Source of the DNA: AP-15 sp963735445
GTDB lineage: Bacteria; Pseudomonadota; Alphaproteobacteria; ATCC43930; CGMCC-115725
Length of the DNA: 64,000 nt
Assembly (NCBI GenBank): GCA_963735445.1
Contig: CAVTLC010000053.1
Coordinates: 1-64,000, forward strand
Reading direction: 5' to 3'
Positions 17,808 to 25,764 of the stretch are shown here, in pieces (position 1 is the first letter of the stretch; each line of letters starts with the position of its first letter). The position numbers and the translations under genes were made by a program. The notes below the pieces were generated by a model. That model was not told the DNA's origin. It was given only the letters and a program-made list of their open reading frames with translations, and searched no databases.

Positions 17808-19433
17808 TTACCCGACGGTGCCGTCGGCGGCGCGGCGGAGCACCGTTCCCGGCAGGGCGTCGGTATGGCGGGCGTTTTCGACGACGATCGTGCCGTTGAC
17901 CATCACCGTGGTCCGCGCGCCGGTCGGATATTGGTGCGGCTCGGCGTAGGTCGCGCGATCCCGGAAATCGGCGGGATCGAAGATCGCGATATCGGCGCGC
18001 CAGCCCTCGCGCAACAGGCCGCGGTCGCGCAGACCCAACGCCGCGGCGGTTGCTCCGGTCATCTTGCGGACCGCCGCCTCCAGCGGCAGAAGCTGCTGGT
18101 CGTGCACGTAATGGCCCAAGATGCGCGGGAAGGTGCCGTAAAAGCGCGGGTGCGGCATACCCTGGCTGACAATGCCGTAATCGGCGACGCAATTGCCGTC
18201 GGACCCGACCAGAGCCCAGGGTGAGCGGACAATCTCTCGGATGTCATCCTCGGCGATCGAGGTAATCAGCACCCGTGTCGCACCCTTGTCCTCGATCAGG
18301 TAATCGCAAACCGCGTCGATCGGATCGACGCCGCGGCTTGCGGCGATGCCGCCGAAGGTTTCCCCCGCATGATCAGGTAGATGCGGCGAGATCGAGACCT
18401 GCACGCAATCCCAGGACGGGATGCGTCCCCAATTGTTGAGCCCGTCGCGGTCGATGTCGCTGCGGATCCGGGCGCGGGTTTCGGGCAATGCGAGACGCGT
18501 CAGCATCGCCTCCATGCCGTTTTCCTGGACCCAGGCGGGCAGCAAATTCTTCAGCGGATTGCTGCCGGCGGCATAGGGATAGGCGTCGCAATCGATCGCC
18601 AGCCCCTCGGCCTTGGCTGCTTCGATCATCGCCAGAATGCGCGCCGCCTTGCCCCAATTGTCGAGCCCGGAGCATTTCAAATGCACGATCTCGACATGGA
18701 CGCCTGAAATCCGCGCGATGTCGATCGCTTCCTCGACGGCTTCGACGACGTTGTTCGATTCGTCGCGCAGATGGGTGAAATAGGCGGCGTTGTGGCGCTT
18801 CAACACCGCGCACAATGCCAGGAGTTCGTCACGGTCGGCGTAGCTGCTCGGCGGCGTGAACAATCCGGTCGACAGGCCCAACGCGCCCGCCGCTAGTCCC
18901 TCCTCCAGTAATTCCGTCATCTGCGCCAGTTCGGAAGCGGTCGGCCGGCGCGCCGCCATCCCCATGACATTGAGCCGGAGCGTGTGATGGCCGACCAGCA
19001 TACCGGCATTGACCGCGGTCGCCGGAAAGGTCTCGAGATATTCCGGAAACCGCATTTCACGGAACGGCAGCCACGGCGCGCTGGCGCTCAGGTAGTCGCG
19101 GATCAATTCGAGCTTGCCGGGCAGCACCGGTGCTGTCGAAAAGCCGCAATGGCCGATGATCTCGGTCGTTACTCCCTGGCGCACCTTGCTCTCGGCCTTG
19201 GGGTTGATCGGCAAGGTGAAGTCGGAGTGTGTCTTGATGTCGATAAAGCCGGGGGTGACCGCCAGCCCCGCGGCATCGATCACTTTGGCCGCGGGATCAG
19301 ACGCCGCGGGATCGGACAATGACGGGCCGATTGCGGCGATCCGGCCGTCGCGCACCAGCACGTCCGCAATATCGCCGGGACGGCCGCTGCCGTCGATGAC
19401 GAGGCCGCCTGTTATCAGGATGTCATCGCTCAT
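17808..19433 (-). CDS. N-acyl-D-amino-acid deacylase family amidohydrolase
   Basis: This 541-residue zinc amidohydrolase of the D-aminoacylase type removes acyl groups from N-acyl-D-amino acids. Visible metal-site elements are PGFIDIKTHSDFT (an HxD form where relatives have HxH), the metal Cys in IGHCGFS, and YFTHLRDE and VEIVHLK further on. Its start overlaps the ferredoxin-reductase stop (ATGA), so the two are translationally coupled. A second, shorter member lies at 57.5 kb with canonical HTHDD and GNCG. Dihydroorotase-like relatives share the fold, so the exact substrate is open. Confidence 0.88.
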   Translation of the reverse strand: MSDDILITGGLVIDGSGRPGDIADVLVRDGRIAAIGPSLSDPAASDPAAKVIDAAGLAVTPGFIDIKTHSDFTLPINPKAESKVRQGVTTEIIGHCGFSTAPVLPGKLELIRDYLSASAPWLPFREMRFPEYLETFPATAVNAGMLVGHHTLRLNVMGMAARRPTASELAQMTELLEEGLAAGALGLSTGLFTPPSSYADRDELLALCAVLKRHNAAYFTHLRDESNNVVEAVEEAIDIARISGVHVEIVHLKCSGLDNWGKAARILAMIEAAKAEGLAIDCDAYPYAAGSNPLKNLLPAWVQENGMEAMLTRLALPETRARIRSDIDRDGLNNWGRIPSWDCVQVSISPHLPDHAGETFGGIAASRGVDPIDAVCDYLIEDKGATRVLITSIAEDDIREIVRSPWALVGSDGNCVADYGIVSQGMPHPRFYGTFPRILGHYVHDQQLLPLEAAVRKMTGATAAALGLRDRGLLREGWRADIAIFDPADFRDRATYAEPHQYPTGARTTVMVNGTIVVENARHTDALPGTVLRRAADGTVG

Positions 19434-20666
19434 CGGTTGCGCGCCATATGCGCCTTCAAATCGTAGCTCTCGTCCGCAGCCTGGGCCGGGGTCAGGCGCG
19501 GATCGGCAGCCAGCAGCCGTCGGGCGACGATGTGATCGGCCGGCCGGTTCACCAACTCGACGCCGATCAACCGCTCGCCGGCAAAGCAGAACACCGAAAA
19601 GCTGCGGCTCTCGGGCTCACCGCGCACGACCGCCAAATCGTGCCCGACAGTAATGCCGGCGATCTGCAGTTTGAGGTCGCGCTGGTCGCTCCAGAACCAC
19701 GGCACCTTGTCGTAAGACGCAACTCGTTTCCCGGTGATGCGGGCCGCGACCTCGCGCGCCTGGTCGACACCGTTCTGCACCGATTCGAGACGCACCCGGC
19801 CAGCCGGCAAACCGGGTCGGGAAATTGGCGCAATCGCCGATCGCCGAAATTACCGGAACGCCGGTTTGCAGAAAGTCGTCGACGACAATCCCGTTATCGG
19901 TCGCGAGCCCGGCATCGCGGGCGAGTTCGGCATTCGGCACGACCCCGATGCAGATCAAGACAAGATCAGCCGGCAATATCCGGCCGTCGTTGGTTTCGAC
20001 CCCAGTGGCGCGCCGGCCGTCGCCGAGAATGCGGGCGACACCGGTGCCGAGCGAGATCGTCGCCCCCCAGGCGCGGTGCGCTTCGGTAAAGAAACGCGAG
20101 GTCTGCGCCGAGACCACGCGGCCCATCGGCTGCTGGGTGACTTCGACGATATGCACCGAAGCACCGGCGCCGATCGCGACCGCGGCGAATTCGAGACCGA
20201 TAAAACCGGCGCCGACGACTACGACTTCGCGCGCCTCCTTCAGGCGCTCGCGTAAAATGTCGGCATCGACCAAGGTGCGCAATGGCAACACACCATCGAG
20301 TTCGGCGCCCGGCACCGGCAAAGCTCGGCATCGCGCACCCGTCGCCAGCACGATGTGATCGCACTCGATGGCGCTGCCCGAGGCGAGTTGCACGGCGTGT
20401 CCCGGCCGGTCGATCGCCGTCGCGGTCTCGCCGGTAAAAAGGTCGATCTCCTGCTTCTGATAGAACGCCTCAGGGCGCAGCCACAACTCCTCGAGGCTGC
20501 TTTCGCCCGACAGATAGGATTTGGAAAGGGGAGGGCGCTGATAGGGCAGACCCGGTTCGTCGCCGATCAGCACGATGCGGCCGGCAAACCCCTCCTGCCG
20601 CAGCGACGAGGCCGCCTGGAAACCGGACTGGCCGGCGCCGATAACGGCGACGACCGGCTCCGGCAT
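19430..20666 (-). CDS. FAD/NAD(P)-dependent ferredoxin (rubredoxin-type) reductase, frameshifted
   Basis: This flavoprotein of about 411 residues passes electrons from NAD(P)H to a [2Fe-2S] ferredoxin. The FAD-binding GAGQSG is at the N-terminus, the NAD-binding VVVGAGFIGLE lies mid-protein, and the C-terminal FAD motif reads SAIGDCANFP. After this the frame breaks (about 19803-19807), and one base removed restores GRVRLESVQNGVDQA and the reductase C-terminal domain to 19430. The length of 1237 bases is 3n+1. Its ATG overlaps the ferredoxin stop by one base. Such pairs usually feed a P450 or ring hydroxylase, and none is present here. Confidence 0.87.
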
Positions 20667-20989
20667 CAGACTTGGCTCTCGGGCAGATAAACGACGAGCC
20701 CGTCCATCTCCGGGGTGACCACCAGCTGGCAGCTCAGGCGACTGTTTGGCTTGCGCTCGCTGGCGGTGAATTCCAGCATCGCCTTTTCGTCATCCGATTG
20801 CCGCGGCATGCGATCGAGATACGGCTCGTCGACATAGACATGGCAGGTCGCGCACATCATCTCGCCGCCGCATTCGGCGACAATGCCGTCGACGCTGTTC
20901 AAGATTGCTCCGCGCATGACGCTGGTGCCAACCGGGACATCGAGAACCTGACGCGACCCGTCGGAATGGACATAGGTGATGCTCGGCAT
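20666..20989 (-). CDS. [2Fe-2S] ferredoxin (adrenodoxin/P450-type)
   Basis: This 107-residue electron carrier has the four cluster cysteines at 40, 46, 49 and 87 (C-x5-C-x2-C ... C), matching the adrenodoxin/putidaredoxin type rather than plant ferredoxins. It is the first gene of a three-gene minus-strand unit, ferredoxin, then reductase, then D-aminoacylase-like hydrolase, joined by 1- and 4-base overlaps. The terminal oxygenase is not in the window. Confidence 0.93.
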   Translation of the reverse strand: MPSITYVHSDGSRQVLDVPVGTSVMRGAILNSVDGIVAECGGEMMCATCHVYVDEPYLDRMPRQSDDEKAMLEFTASERKPNSRLSCQLVVTPEMDGLVVYLPESQV

Positions 20990-21054
20990 TTTCTTCCTAT
21001 CGGTTGATTGGCGGCCGGGGTGCTGGTCCTACATCCGCCAGCGGCCGGGCGAGG

Positions 21055-22092
21055 TCAAGCACTGAGCTTGACGACCGCCCCGTCGCCATCGGCCGCGAGT
21101 TCGGCGCCAAGCGCTCTGCTCTCCTGGGCGATCTGGTCGAATGCCGCTGCCTCATCCGCGAGGCTGCGCAAAATCGTCCGGTTTTGCGCGTCATGGCGCA
21201 CGAACTGGAATGTCAGGCGGCTGATCCGCTCGCGATCGCACTGGGCCCGCACCATCATTCCGAGCCAGTCGCCGTGGCGGTGCCCGCCATGTCCGGTGTG
21301 GAACGAGAAGCTGCCCAGCCCGTAAAAGATCGGCTTGCCGCGGTAGAGTTCGACCGGCAGCGAGAAATGCGGACCGTGACCGATCACGATGTCGGCGCCG
21401 GCGTCGATTGCCGTGTGTCCGATCTCGGTCATGTATTGCAGCACGTCGCGGCCGACACCCCAGTGGCACGAGGCGACGACGATATCGGACTGCGCCCGCA
21501 ATGCCGCGACGTCTTCCGCGAACCATTGCAGATATTGCTTGTCGGCCCAGGTAATGATTTGCGGCGGGATGCCCGGCCGATTGGCCGGTGGGCGGCTGCC
21601 ATGCATCGGGGCTTGATAGGCGGTATGGCCGCGGATCACCGCGATGCCGGCCGCGTTGTCGCCGGCTTCGTGATTGGTCGGCCAATAGACCGAGCTGCGC
21701 TGCAAAAACCCAAAGCGCAAACCGCCGCGCTCGAGGATGATCGGTTGGCGCGCTGCCGCGCGATTGGCGCCGGCGCCGGCGTGCGGGATGCCGATTTGAT
21801 CGAGCCGTGCGATCGACGCGGTTATCGCGGCCTCGCCGTAATTGACATTGTTGGCGATGCCGACTGCTTGAATGCCTGCCGATTTCAAGGCTTCACCGGC
21901 AATTGCCGGGTCGGCGAAGAAGCCTTCATCGGCGAGCGAATGACTGCCGGACGGGGCGCACAGGCAACATTCGAGATTTGAGAATACGACATCCGCTGCG
22001 CGGAATTCGTCGCGGACCAGTGAAAACGGCACCAACGGATCGGTGACGTTCATCAGATTGACGTCGCCGGTCAGGATCAATTTGGCCGTCAT
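21055..22092 (-). CDS. CapA-family (poly-gamma-glutamate type) metallophosphatase-like protein
   Basis: This 345-residue protein is of the CapA/PGA_cap family, which has a calcineurin-like fold. Visible motifs are LTGDVNLM at the N-terminus, FSNLECCL, GIANNVNYGE, SCHWG and IGHGPHFSLP, with the GxGSF block FYGLGSFSF near the C-terminus. There is no clear signal peptide. Family members take part in poly-gamma-glutamate export or act as phosphoesterases, but the capB/capC partners are absent, so the role is unknown. The start is supported by GGGCGAG just before ATG 22092. Confidence 0.85.
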   Translation of the reverse strand: MTAKLILTGDVNLMNVTDPLVPFSLVRDEFRAADVVFSNLECCLCAPSGSHSLADEGFFADPAIAGEALKSAGIQAVGIANNVNYGEAAITASIARLDQIGIPHAGAGANRAAARQPIILERGGLRFGFLQRSSVYWPTNHEAGDNAAGIAVIRGHTAYQAPMHGSRPPANRPGIPPQIITWADKQYLQWFAEDVAALRAQSDIVVASCHWGVGRDVLQYMTEIGHTAIDAGADIVIGHGPHFSLPVELYRGKPIFYGLGSFSFHTGHGGHRHGDWLGMMVRAQCDRERISRLTFQFVRHDAQNRTILRSLADEAAAFDQIAQESRALGAELAADGDGAVVKLSA

Positions 22093-22192
22093 CTCGCCCG
22101 CCTTTGCGATTGCCGCGCTTGATCTGCCGACGATAATCGCGCGAACCGCCGCACGCCATTAGGAAAGCGCCGGAAGCCGGTCGGCACAGCCG

Positions 22193-22651
22193 CTATAGTT
22201 GGCGACGCTGGTTGCGCCCGCGCAGCACGCGATACCACACCGCTAATGCCAACAGCCCGATCAAACCGCCGATCACGACCGCCGGCGGGATGCGGCTTTG
22301 CGGTTCCTGAGCCGGCCCGCCGACGCGGATCATCACGCGCGCGACTTCGGTTTTGGTGCGGGCTTCGGCGCTCCACATGCCGTCGCGATCGGCGGGAAAG
22401 ACGAACTTGCCGTCGGCGTCCGTATGCCCGGTCTGAACCGGGGTCTGAGGCTCGCCCGGCGCAAAGACTTTGACTTCGGCATTCGCCATCGGCTTGCCAT
22501 TGGCAGTGGCGAATTGCGCCGTCACTTCATGGCTGGCGAAAAGATCAAACGCGCGTGCCGGCAATTCGAGCAACAGGCAGCACGACAGCACGAATAACGT
22601 GACCAGCGCCGCGCCGAGGAGCTCGGTTATGCGGTGGTGCAAAGCGGACAT
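22193..22651 (-). CDS. Membrane-anchored protein with carboxypeptidase-regulatory-like (Ig-like) domain
   Basis: This 152-residue protein has an N-terminal hydrophobic segment (about 12-30), a periplasmic beta domain (HEVTAQFATANGKPMANAEV ... TDADGKFVFPADRDG) and a C-terminal helix (AVVIGGLIGLLALAVWY) followed by an Arg-rich tail. The layout resembles NikL, the extra component of ECF-type nickel/cobalt transporters, but no NikM, NikQ or NikO genes are near, so this is only a structural comparison. ATG 22651 is chosen for its GTTGAGGA ribosome site. It is divergent from rnhB. Confidence 0.7.
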   Translation of the reverse strand: MSALHHRITELLGAALVTLFVLSCCLLLELPARAFDLFASHEVTAQFATANGKPMANAEVKVFAPGEPQTPVQTGHTDADGKFVFPADRDGMWSAEARTKTEVARVMIRVGGPAQEPQSRIPPAVVIGGLIGLLALAVWYRVLRGRNQRRQL

Positions 22652-22754
22652 TTCCTCAACATAGCGATCGAGCGCGCGCAAATCATCGGTTCCGACCGGG
22701 CCCGCCTTGCCTGGCCACTCGCAGCCATGGCAAAAGCCGGCGCGAGGAGGACCG

Positions 22755-23432
22755 ATGCCGAATTTCGCGATCGAGCGGCGCTGTACGGGGATCGTCTGCG
22801 GTATCGACGAGGTCGGGCGCGGTCCGCTCGCCGGTCCGGTCGTGGCCGCCGCGGTTATCCTCGACCAAAAGCGGTTTCCACGATCTCTGCGCGAGCGGCT
22901 CGACGATTCGAAGGTGCTGACGATCGACGAACGCGAAGCGTGCTGGAAGGCGCTCGGGCGGTGCGTCGAACGGGGTGCGGCGCATATCGCGGTTGGTGCG
23001 GCGAGCGTGCGCGAAATCGACACGATCAACATTCTACGCGCGGCATTGCTCGCGATGGCGCGCGCCGTCGCTGCGCTAAGAGTGTCCCCCGAAATCGCAC
23101 TGGTTGACGGCAACATGCCGCCGCCGCTCGGCTGCGCGGTGAAAACGGTTATCGGCGGCGACGGGCTCAGCTTTTCGATCGCCGCGGCCTCGGTCGTCGC
23201 CAAGGTCACCCGCGACCGCCTGATGCGGGCCTTGGCGCCGCGCTATCCGGGCTATGGCTGGGAGACCAATGTCGGCTACGCCACCCGCGAACACGGGGAA
23301 GCAATCGCGCGGCTTGGCCCGACACCGCATCACCGCCGCTCGTTTGCCCCGGTGCGGCTGGCGCTCGCAGGTGAGTTGCCGTTGTTCGAAGCGGTATCGC
23401 CAACGCCCGAAGCCAGCGCCGAGATCGCGTGA
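22755..23432 (+). CDS. rnhB: Ribonuclease HII
   Basis: RNase HII removes RNA from RNA-DNA hybrids and single ribonucleotides from DNA. The 225-residue protein has the motif GIDEVGRGPLAGPVVAAAV with the first two catalytic acids, the third acid in ALVDGN, and AAASVVAKVTRDR. ATG 22755 follows a strong GAGGAGG site (22744-22750). Its last about 100 bases overlap antisense with the 3' end of mutY, an unusually long convergent overlap. Confidence 0.95.
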   Translation: MPNFAIERRCTGIVCGIDEVGRGPLAGPVVAAAVILDQKRFPRSLRERLDDSKVLTIDEREACWKALGRCVERGAAHIAVGAASVREIDTINILRAALLAMARAVAALRVSPEIALVDGNMPPPLGCAVKTVIGGDGLSFSIAAASVVAKVTRDRLMRALAPRYPGYGWETNVGYATREHGEAIARLGPTPHHRRSFAPVRLALAGELPLFEAVSPTPEASAEIA

Positions 23433-24461
23433 CGCGCGAGCTTTTTCATCAGGGTCGGCAGCGCGTGGTCACCGAGCTTGTCGATCGGGCTCCATAGCCC
23501 TTCCATAGCGGGTTGGCTATGCGCGGCGACGATCCCGAGTTCGAGCTGGAAATGGGTAAAACCATGACGGACCGTGCCGGGCAATGGCGACCATTGCGCC
23601 GGTGCGACCGGGATCGGCGCGACGCCGATCGCTTCGGCCAATGTCCACGGTTCTGCCCGCCACGGGGTCGACGGGATCTCGATCATGCCGCCGAGCAGCC
23701 CCTTTTCGACCCGGCGGCGCAGCAAGACGGCGCCATCGGGCCGCGTAATCCAAAACGCGATGCCGTAGCGCACCGGCCGTTCCGGTTTTTCGGCGCGCGC
23801 CGGCAAATCCTCGGCGAGCCCCTTGCGCAACGGCGGCGCAGGCGGTGCGCCACGGGCACAGCACGCAGCGCGGCCGGCGTGGCGTGCAGATCGTGGCGCC
23901 GAGATCCATCATCGCTTGCGCGAAATCCCCGGCGCGGCGTTCGGGCACCAGCCCTGCCGCGAGCGCCTGCAGCCGCGCTTTCGCCGCCGGCATCGGCTCA
24001 GCGACAGCATAAAGCCGGGCGACGACCCGCTCGACATTGCCATCAACCGCAGCCACCCGATGATCGAACGCAATCGCCGCGATTGCCGCGGCGGTGTAGT
24101 CGCCAATGCCCGGCAATGCGCGCAGGGCCGACAGTTCGGCCGGGAAGACCCCGCCATACCGCTCGGCAACGACGCGCGCGCAAGCGTGCAGATTGCGGGC
24201 GCGGGCGTAATAGCCGAGCCCTTGCCATTCATGCAGCACTTCGTCGAGTGCCGCCGCGGCGAGCGCCGTCACATCCGGCCAGCGCCTCACAAATCGGGCG
24301 AAGTAGGGTGCTACGGTCGCCACCGTCGTCTGTTGCAGCATGATTTCGCTGAGCCACACCCGGTAAGGGTCCGCGGGATGGCCCGGTGGGGCACGCCACG
24401 GCAGATCGCGGTGGTGCCGATCGTACCAGGCGAGCAGCAGCGCCGGGTCGGGGAGCGCCAT
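23330..24461 (-). CDS. mutY: A/G-specific adenine DNA glycosylase MutY, frameshifted
   Basis: MutY removes adenine mispaired with 8-oxoguanine. The catalytic Glu is in SEIMLQQT, the helix-hairpin-helix is LPGIGDYTAAAIAAIAF, and the catalytic Asp is in VDGNVERV. The [4Fe-4S] cysteines are complete (C-x6-C-x2-C-x5-C in CTPRRPRCVLCPWRTAC). The frame breaks at about 23830-23835, just after the cluster. The next frame carries the NUDIX-like 8-oxoG recognition domain (YGIAFWITRPDGAVLLRRR). The length of 1132 bases is 3n+1. ATG 24461 is favoured over ATG 24494, which would collide with the divergent dciA start. The last 103 bases lie antisense to rnhB. Confidence 0.88.
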
Positions 24462-24492
24462 CGGTGATGGCGATTCGGATCGGATCGAGGTC

Positions 24493-24996
24493 ATGAAGAC
24501 AGCGAAGGCGCGCCGGAGGCTAGACGGCCCCGATGATCGGGGCGACCGCCATCCAGGTTTTCGCGCGGTCGGGATCCCGGTGTCGAAACTCGCCGCACCG
24601 ATTGCGGTTAAGCGCGGCGGCGGTCTTCTGGTGCGTCTCAAAACCGATTGGTCGGTGATCGTCGGTCCGGAATGGGCGCTGATTGCATGGCCGGTGGGCT
24701 ATGGCCGCGACGGGGTGCTGAAGCTCCGCACCATACCCGCGGCGGCGCTCGAGTTGCAGCACCGCGCGCCATTGCTGATCGAACGGGTCAACCATTATCT
24801 CGGCCGCGCCGCGGTGACGCGATTGGTCCTGATCCAAGCAGCTCTGCCGCTTGCATCCAACCCGCCCCTTGCCGCCGCGAATACGGCTGACACAGGCGCC
24901 GTGGCAGCCGCTGATCCACGGCTGTCCGACATCGGCGATCCCGGGCTGCGGGCGGCACTTGGGCGCCTTGCTCGCGCTGTCAATGAGACCAGGTGA
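24493..24996 (+). CDS. DciA family (DUF721) protein
   Basis: This 167-residue DUF721 protein belongs to the family of DciA, the ancestral loader of the replicative helicase DnaB. The core reads WSVIVGPEWALIAWPVGY ... GVLKLRTIPAAALELQH ... INHYLG-like (VNHYLGRAAV), with a variable C-terminal tail. The ribosome site CGAGG (24486-24490) precedes ATG 24493. The order DUF721, DsbA-like, SMC is standard in Alphaproteobacteria and supports the call. It is divergent from mutY with almost no gap, so the two promoters must overlap the coding ends. Confidence 0.82.
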   Translation: MKTAKARRRLDGPDDRGDRHPGFRAVGIPVSKLAAPIAVKRGGGLLVRLKTDWSVIVGPEWALIAWPVGYGRDGVLKLRTIPAAALELQHRAPLLIERVNHYLGRAAVTRLVLIQAALPLASNPPLAAANTADTGAVAAADPRLSDIGDPGLRAALGRLARAVNETR

Positions 24997-25068
24997 TGCG
25001 CCGATCGCGCTAACGTTGCTTTGGGCCAACAAGCGCGATATCTTCAACATATGGTATTGGAGACGCAA

Positions 25069-25713
25069 ATGCTGCGGCAAATCTGGTTCGCTTTGATCTG
25101 TGCGCTCGGCATCATGGTACAATGGTCGGCCCCCTCGGCGGCAGCCGACACCCCGGCAAATCCGGCCGAGGCGCAGAAGCTGCTGACGATCGGAAAAGAC
25201 GACCGCGTTCTTGGCAACCCGGATGCCCCGATCACGATCATTGAATATGCGTCGATGACCTGTCCGCATTGCGCGCATTTTACCGACGACGTTTTGCCTG
25301 AACTCAAAAAGAAATGGATCGATACCGGCAAAGCCAAGCTCGTGCTCCGCGATTTCCCGTTGGACGGTGAAGCAGTCCATGCATCGATGATCGCCCGCTG
25401 CGCGCCACCCGACCGGTTTTACGCCTTTGTCGATACCTTCTTTGCCGACCAGAGCAAATGGGTAACGGCGCCCGATCACCAAGCGGCATTGACCCGGCTC
25501 GCCGAACTCGGCGGGATGAGCAAGGCGCAAGTCGATAAGTGCCTCGCCGACAATGCGCTCGAAAATCAAATCCTGAACAGCCGCCTCGTCGCGTCAAAGG
25601 ATCTCGACGTCAATTCGACGCCGACCTTCTTTGTCAACGGCACGAAATATACCGGCGAGCCCACCGTCGAGGCGTTTAACAAACTGCTGTCCGACCTTTC
25701 GCAAAAATCATAG
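25069..25713 (+). CDS. DsbA family periplasmic thiol:disulfide oxidoreductase
   Basis: This 214-residue thioredoxin-fold protein has an N-terminal signal peptide (about 1-26, cleavage near SAA|AD) and the redox motif Cys65-Pro-His-Cys68 in ASMTCPHCAHF. The cis-proline loop reads NSTPTFFVNG. It belongs to the DsbA/BdbD-like group found next to smc in alphaproteobacteria, and is thought to introduce disulfides into envelope proteins. ATG 25069 is chosen over ATG 25051 because GGAG at 25059-25062 is correctly spaced for it. Confidence 0.9.
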   Translation: MLRQIWFALICALGIMVQWSAPSAAADTPANPAEAQKLLTIGKDDRVLGNPDAPITIIEYASMTCPHCAHFTDDVLPELKKKWIDTGKAKLVLRDFPLDGEAVHASMIARCAPPDRFYAFVDTFFADQSKWVTAPDHQAALTRLAELGGMSKAQVDKCLADNALENQILNSRLVASKDLDVNSTPTFFVNGTKYTGEPTVEAFNKLLSDLSQKS

Positions 25714-25764
25714 CCACCGCCTCAAACCAAAGCCTCAAAATCGTAATCGCCACGCCACTATCGC

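Noticed and set aside
16020..18224. A 734-residue gene spanning the AraC region and MFS transporter
   Set aside because: The first about 190 residues are antisense to the AraC gene and the last about 210 are out of frame or antisense to the D-aminoacylase. Only the part from ATG 16584 is real.
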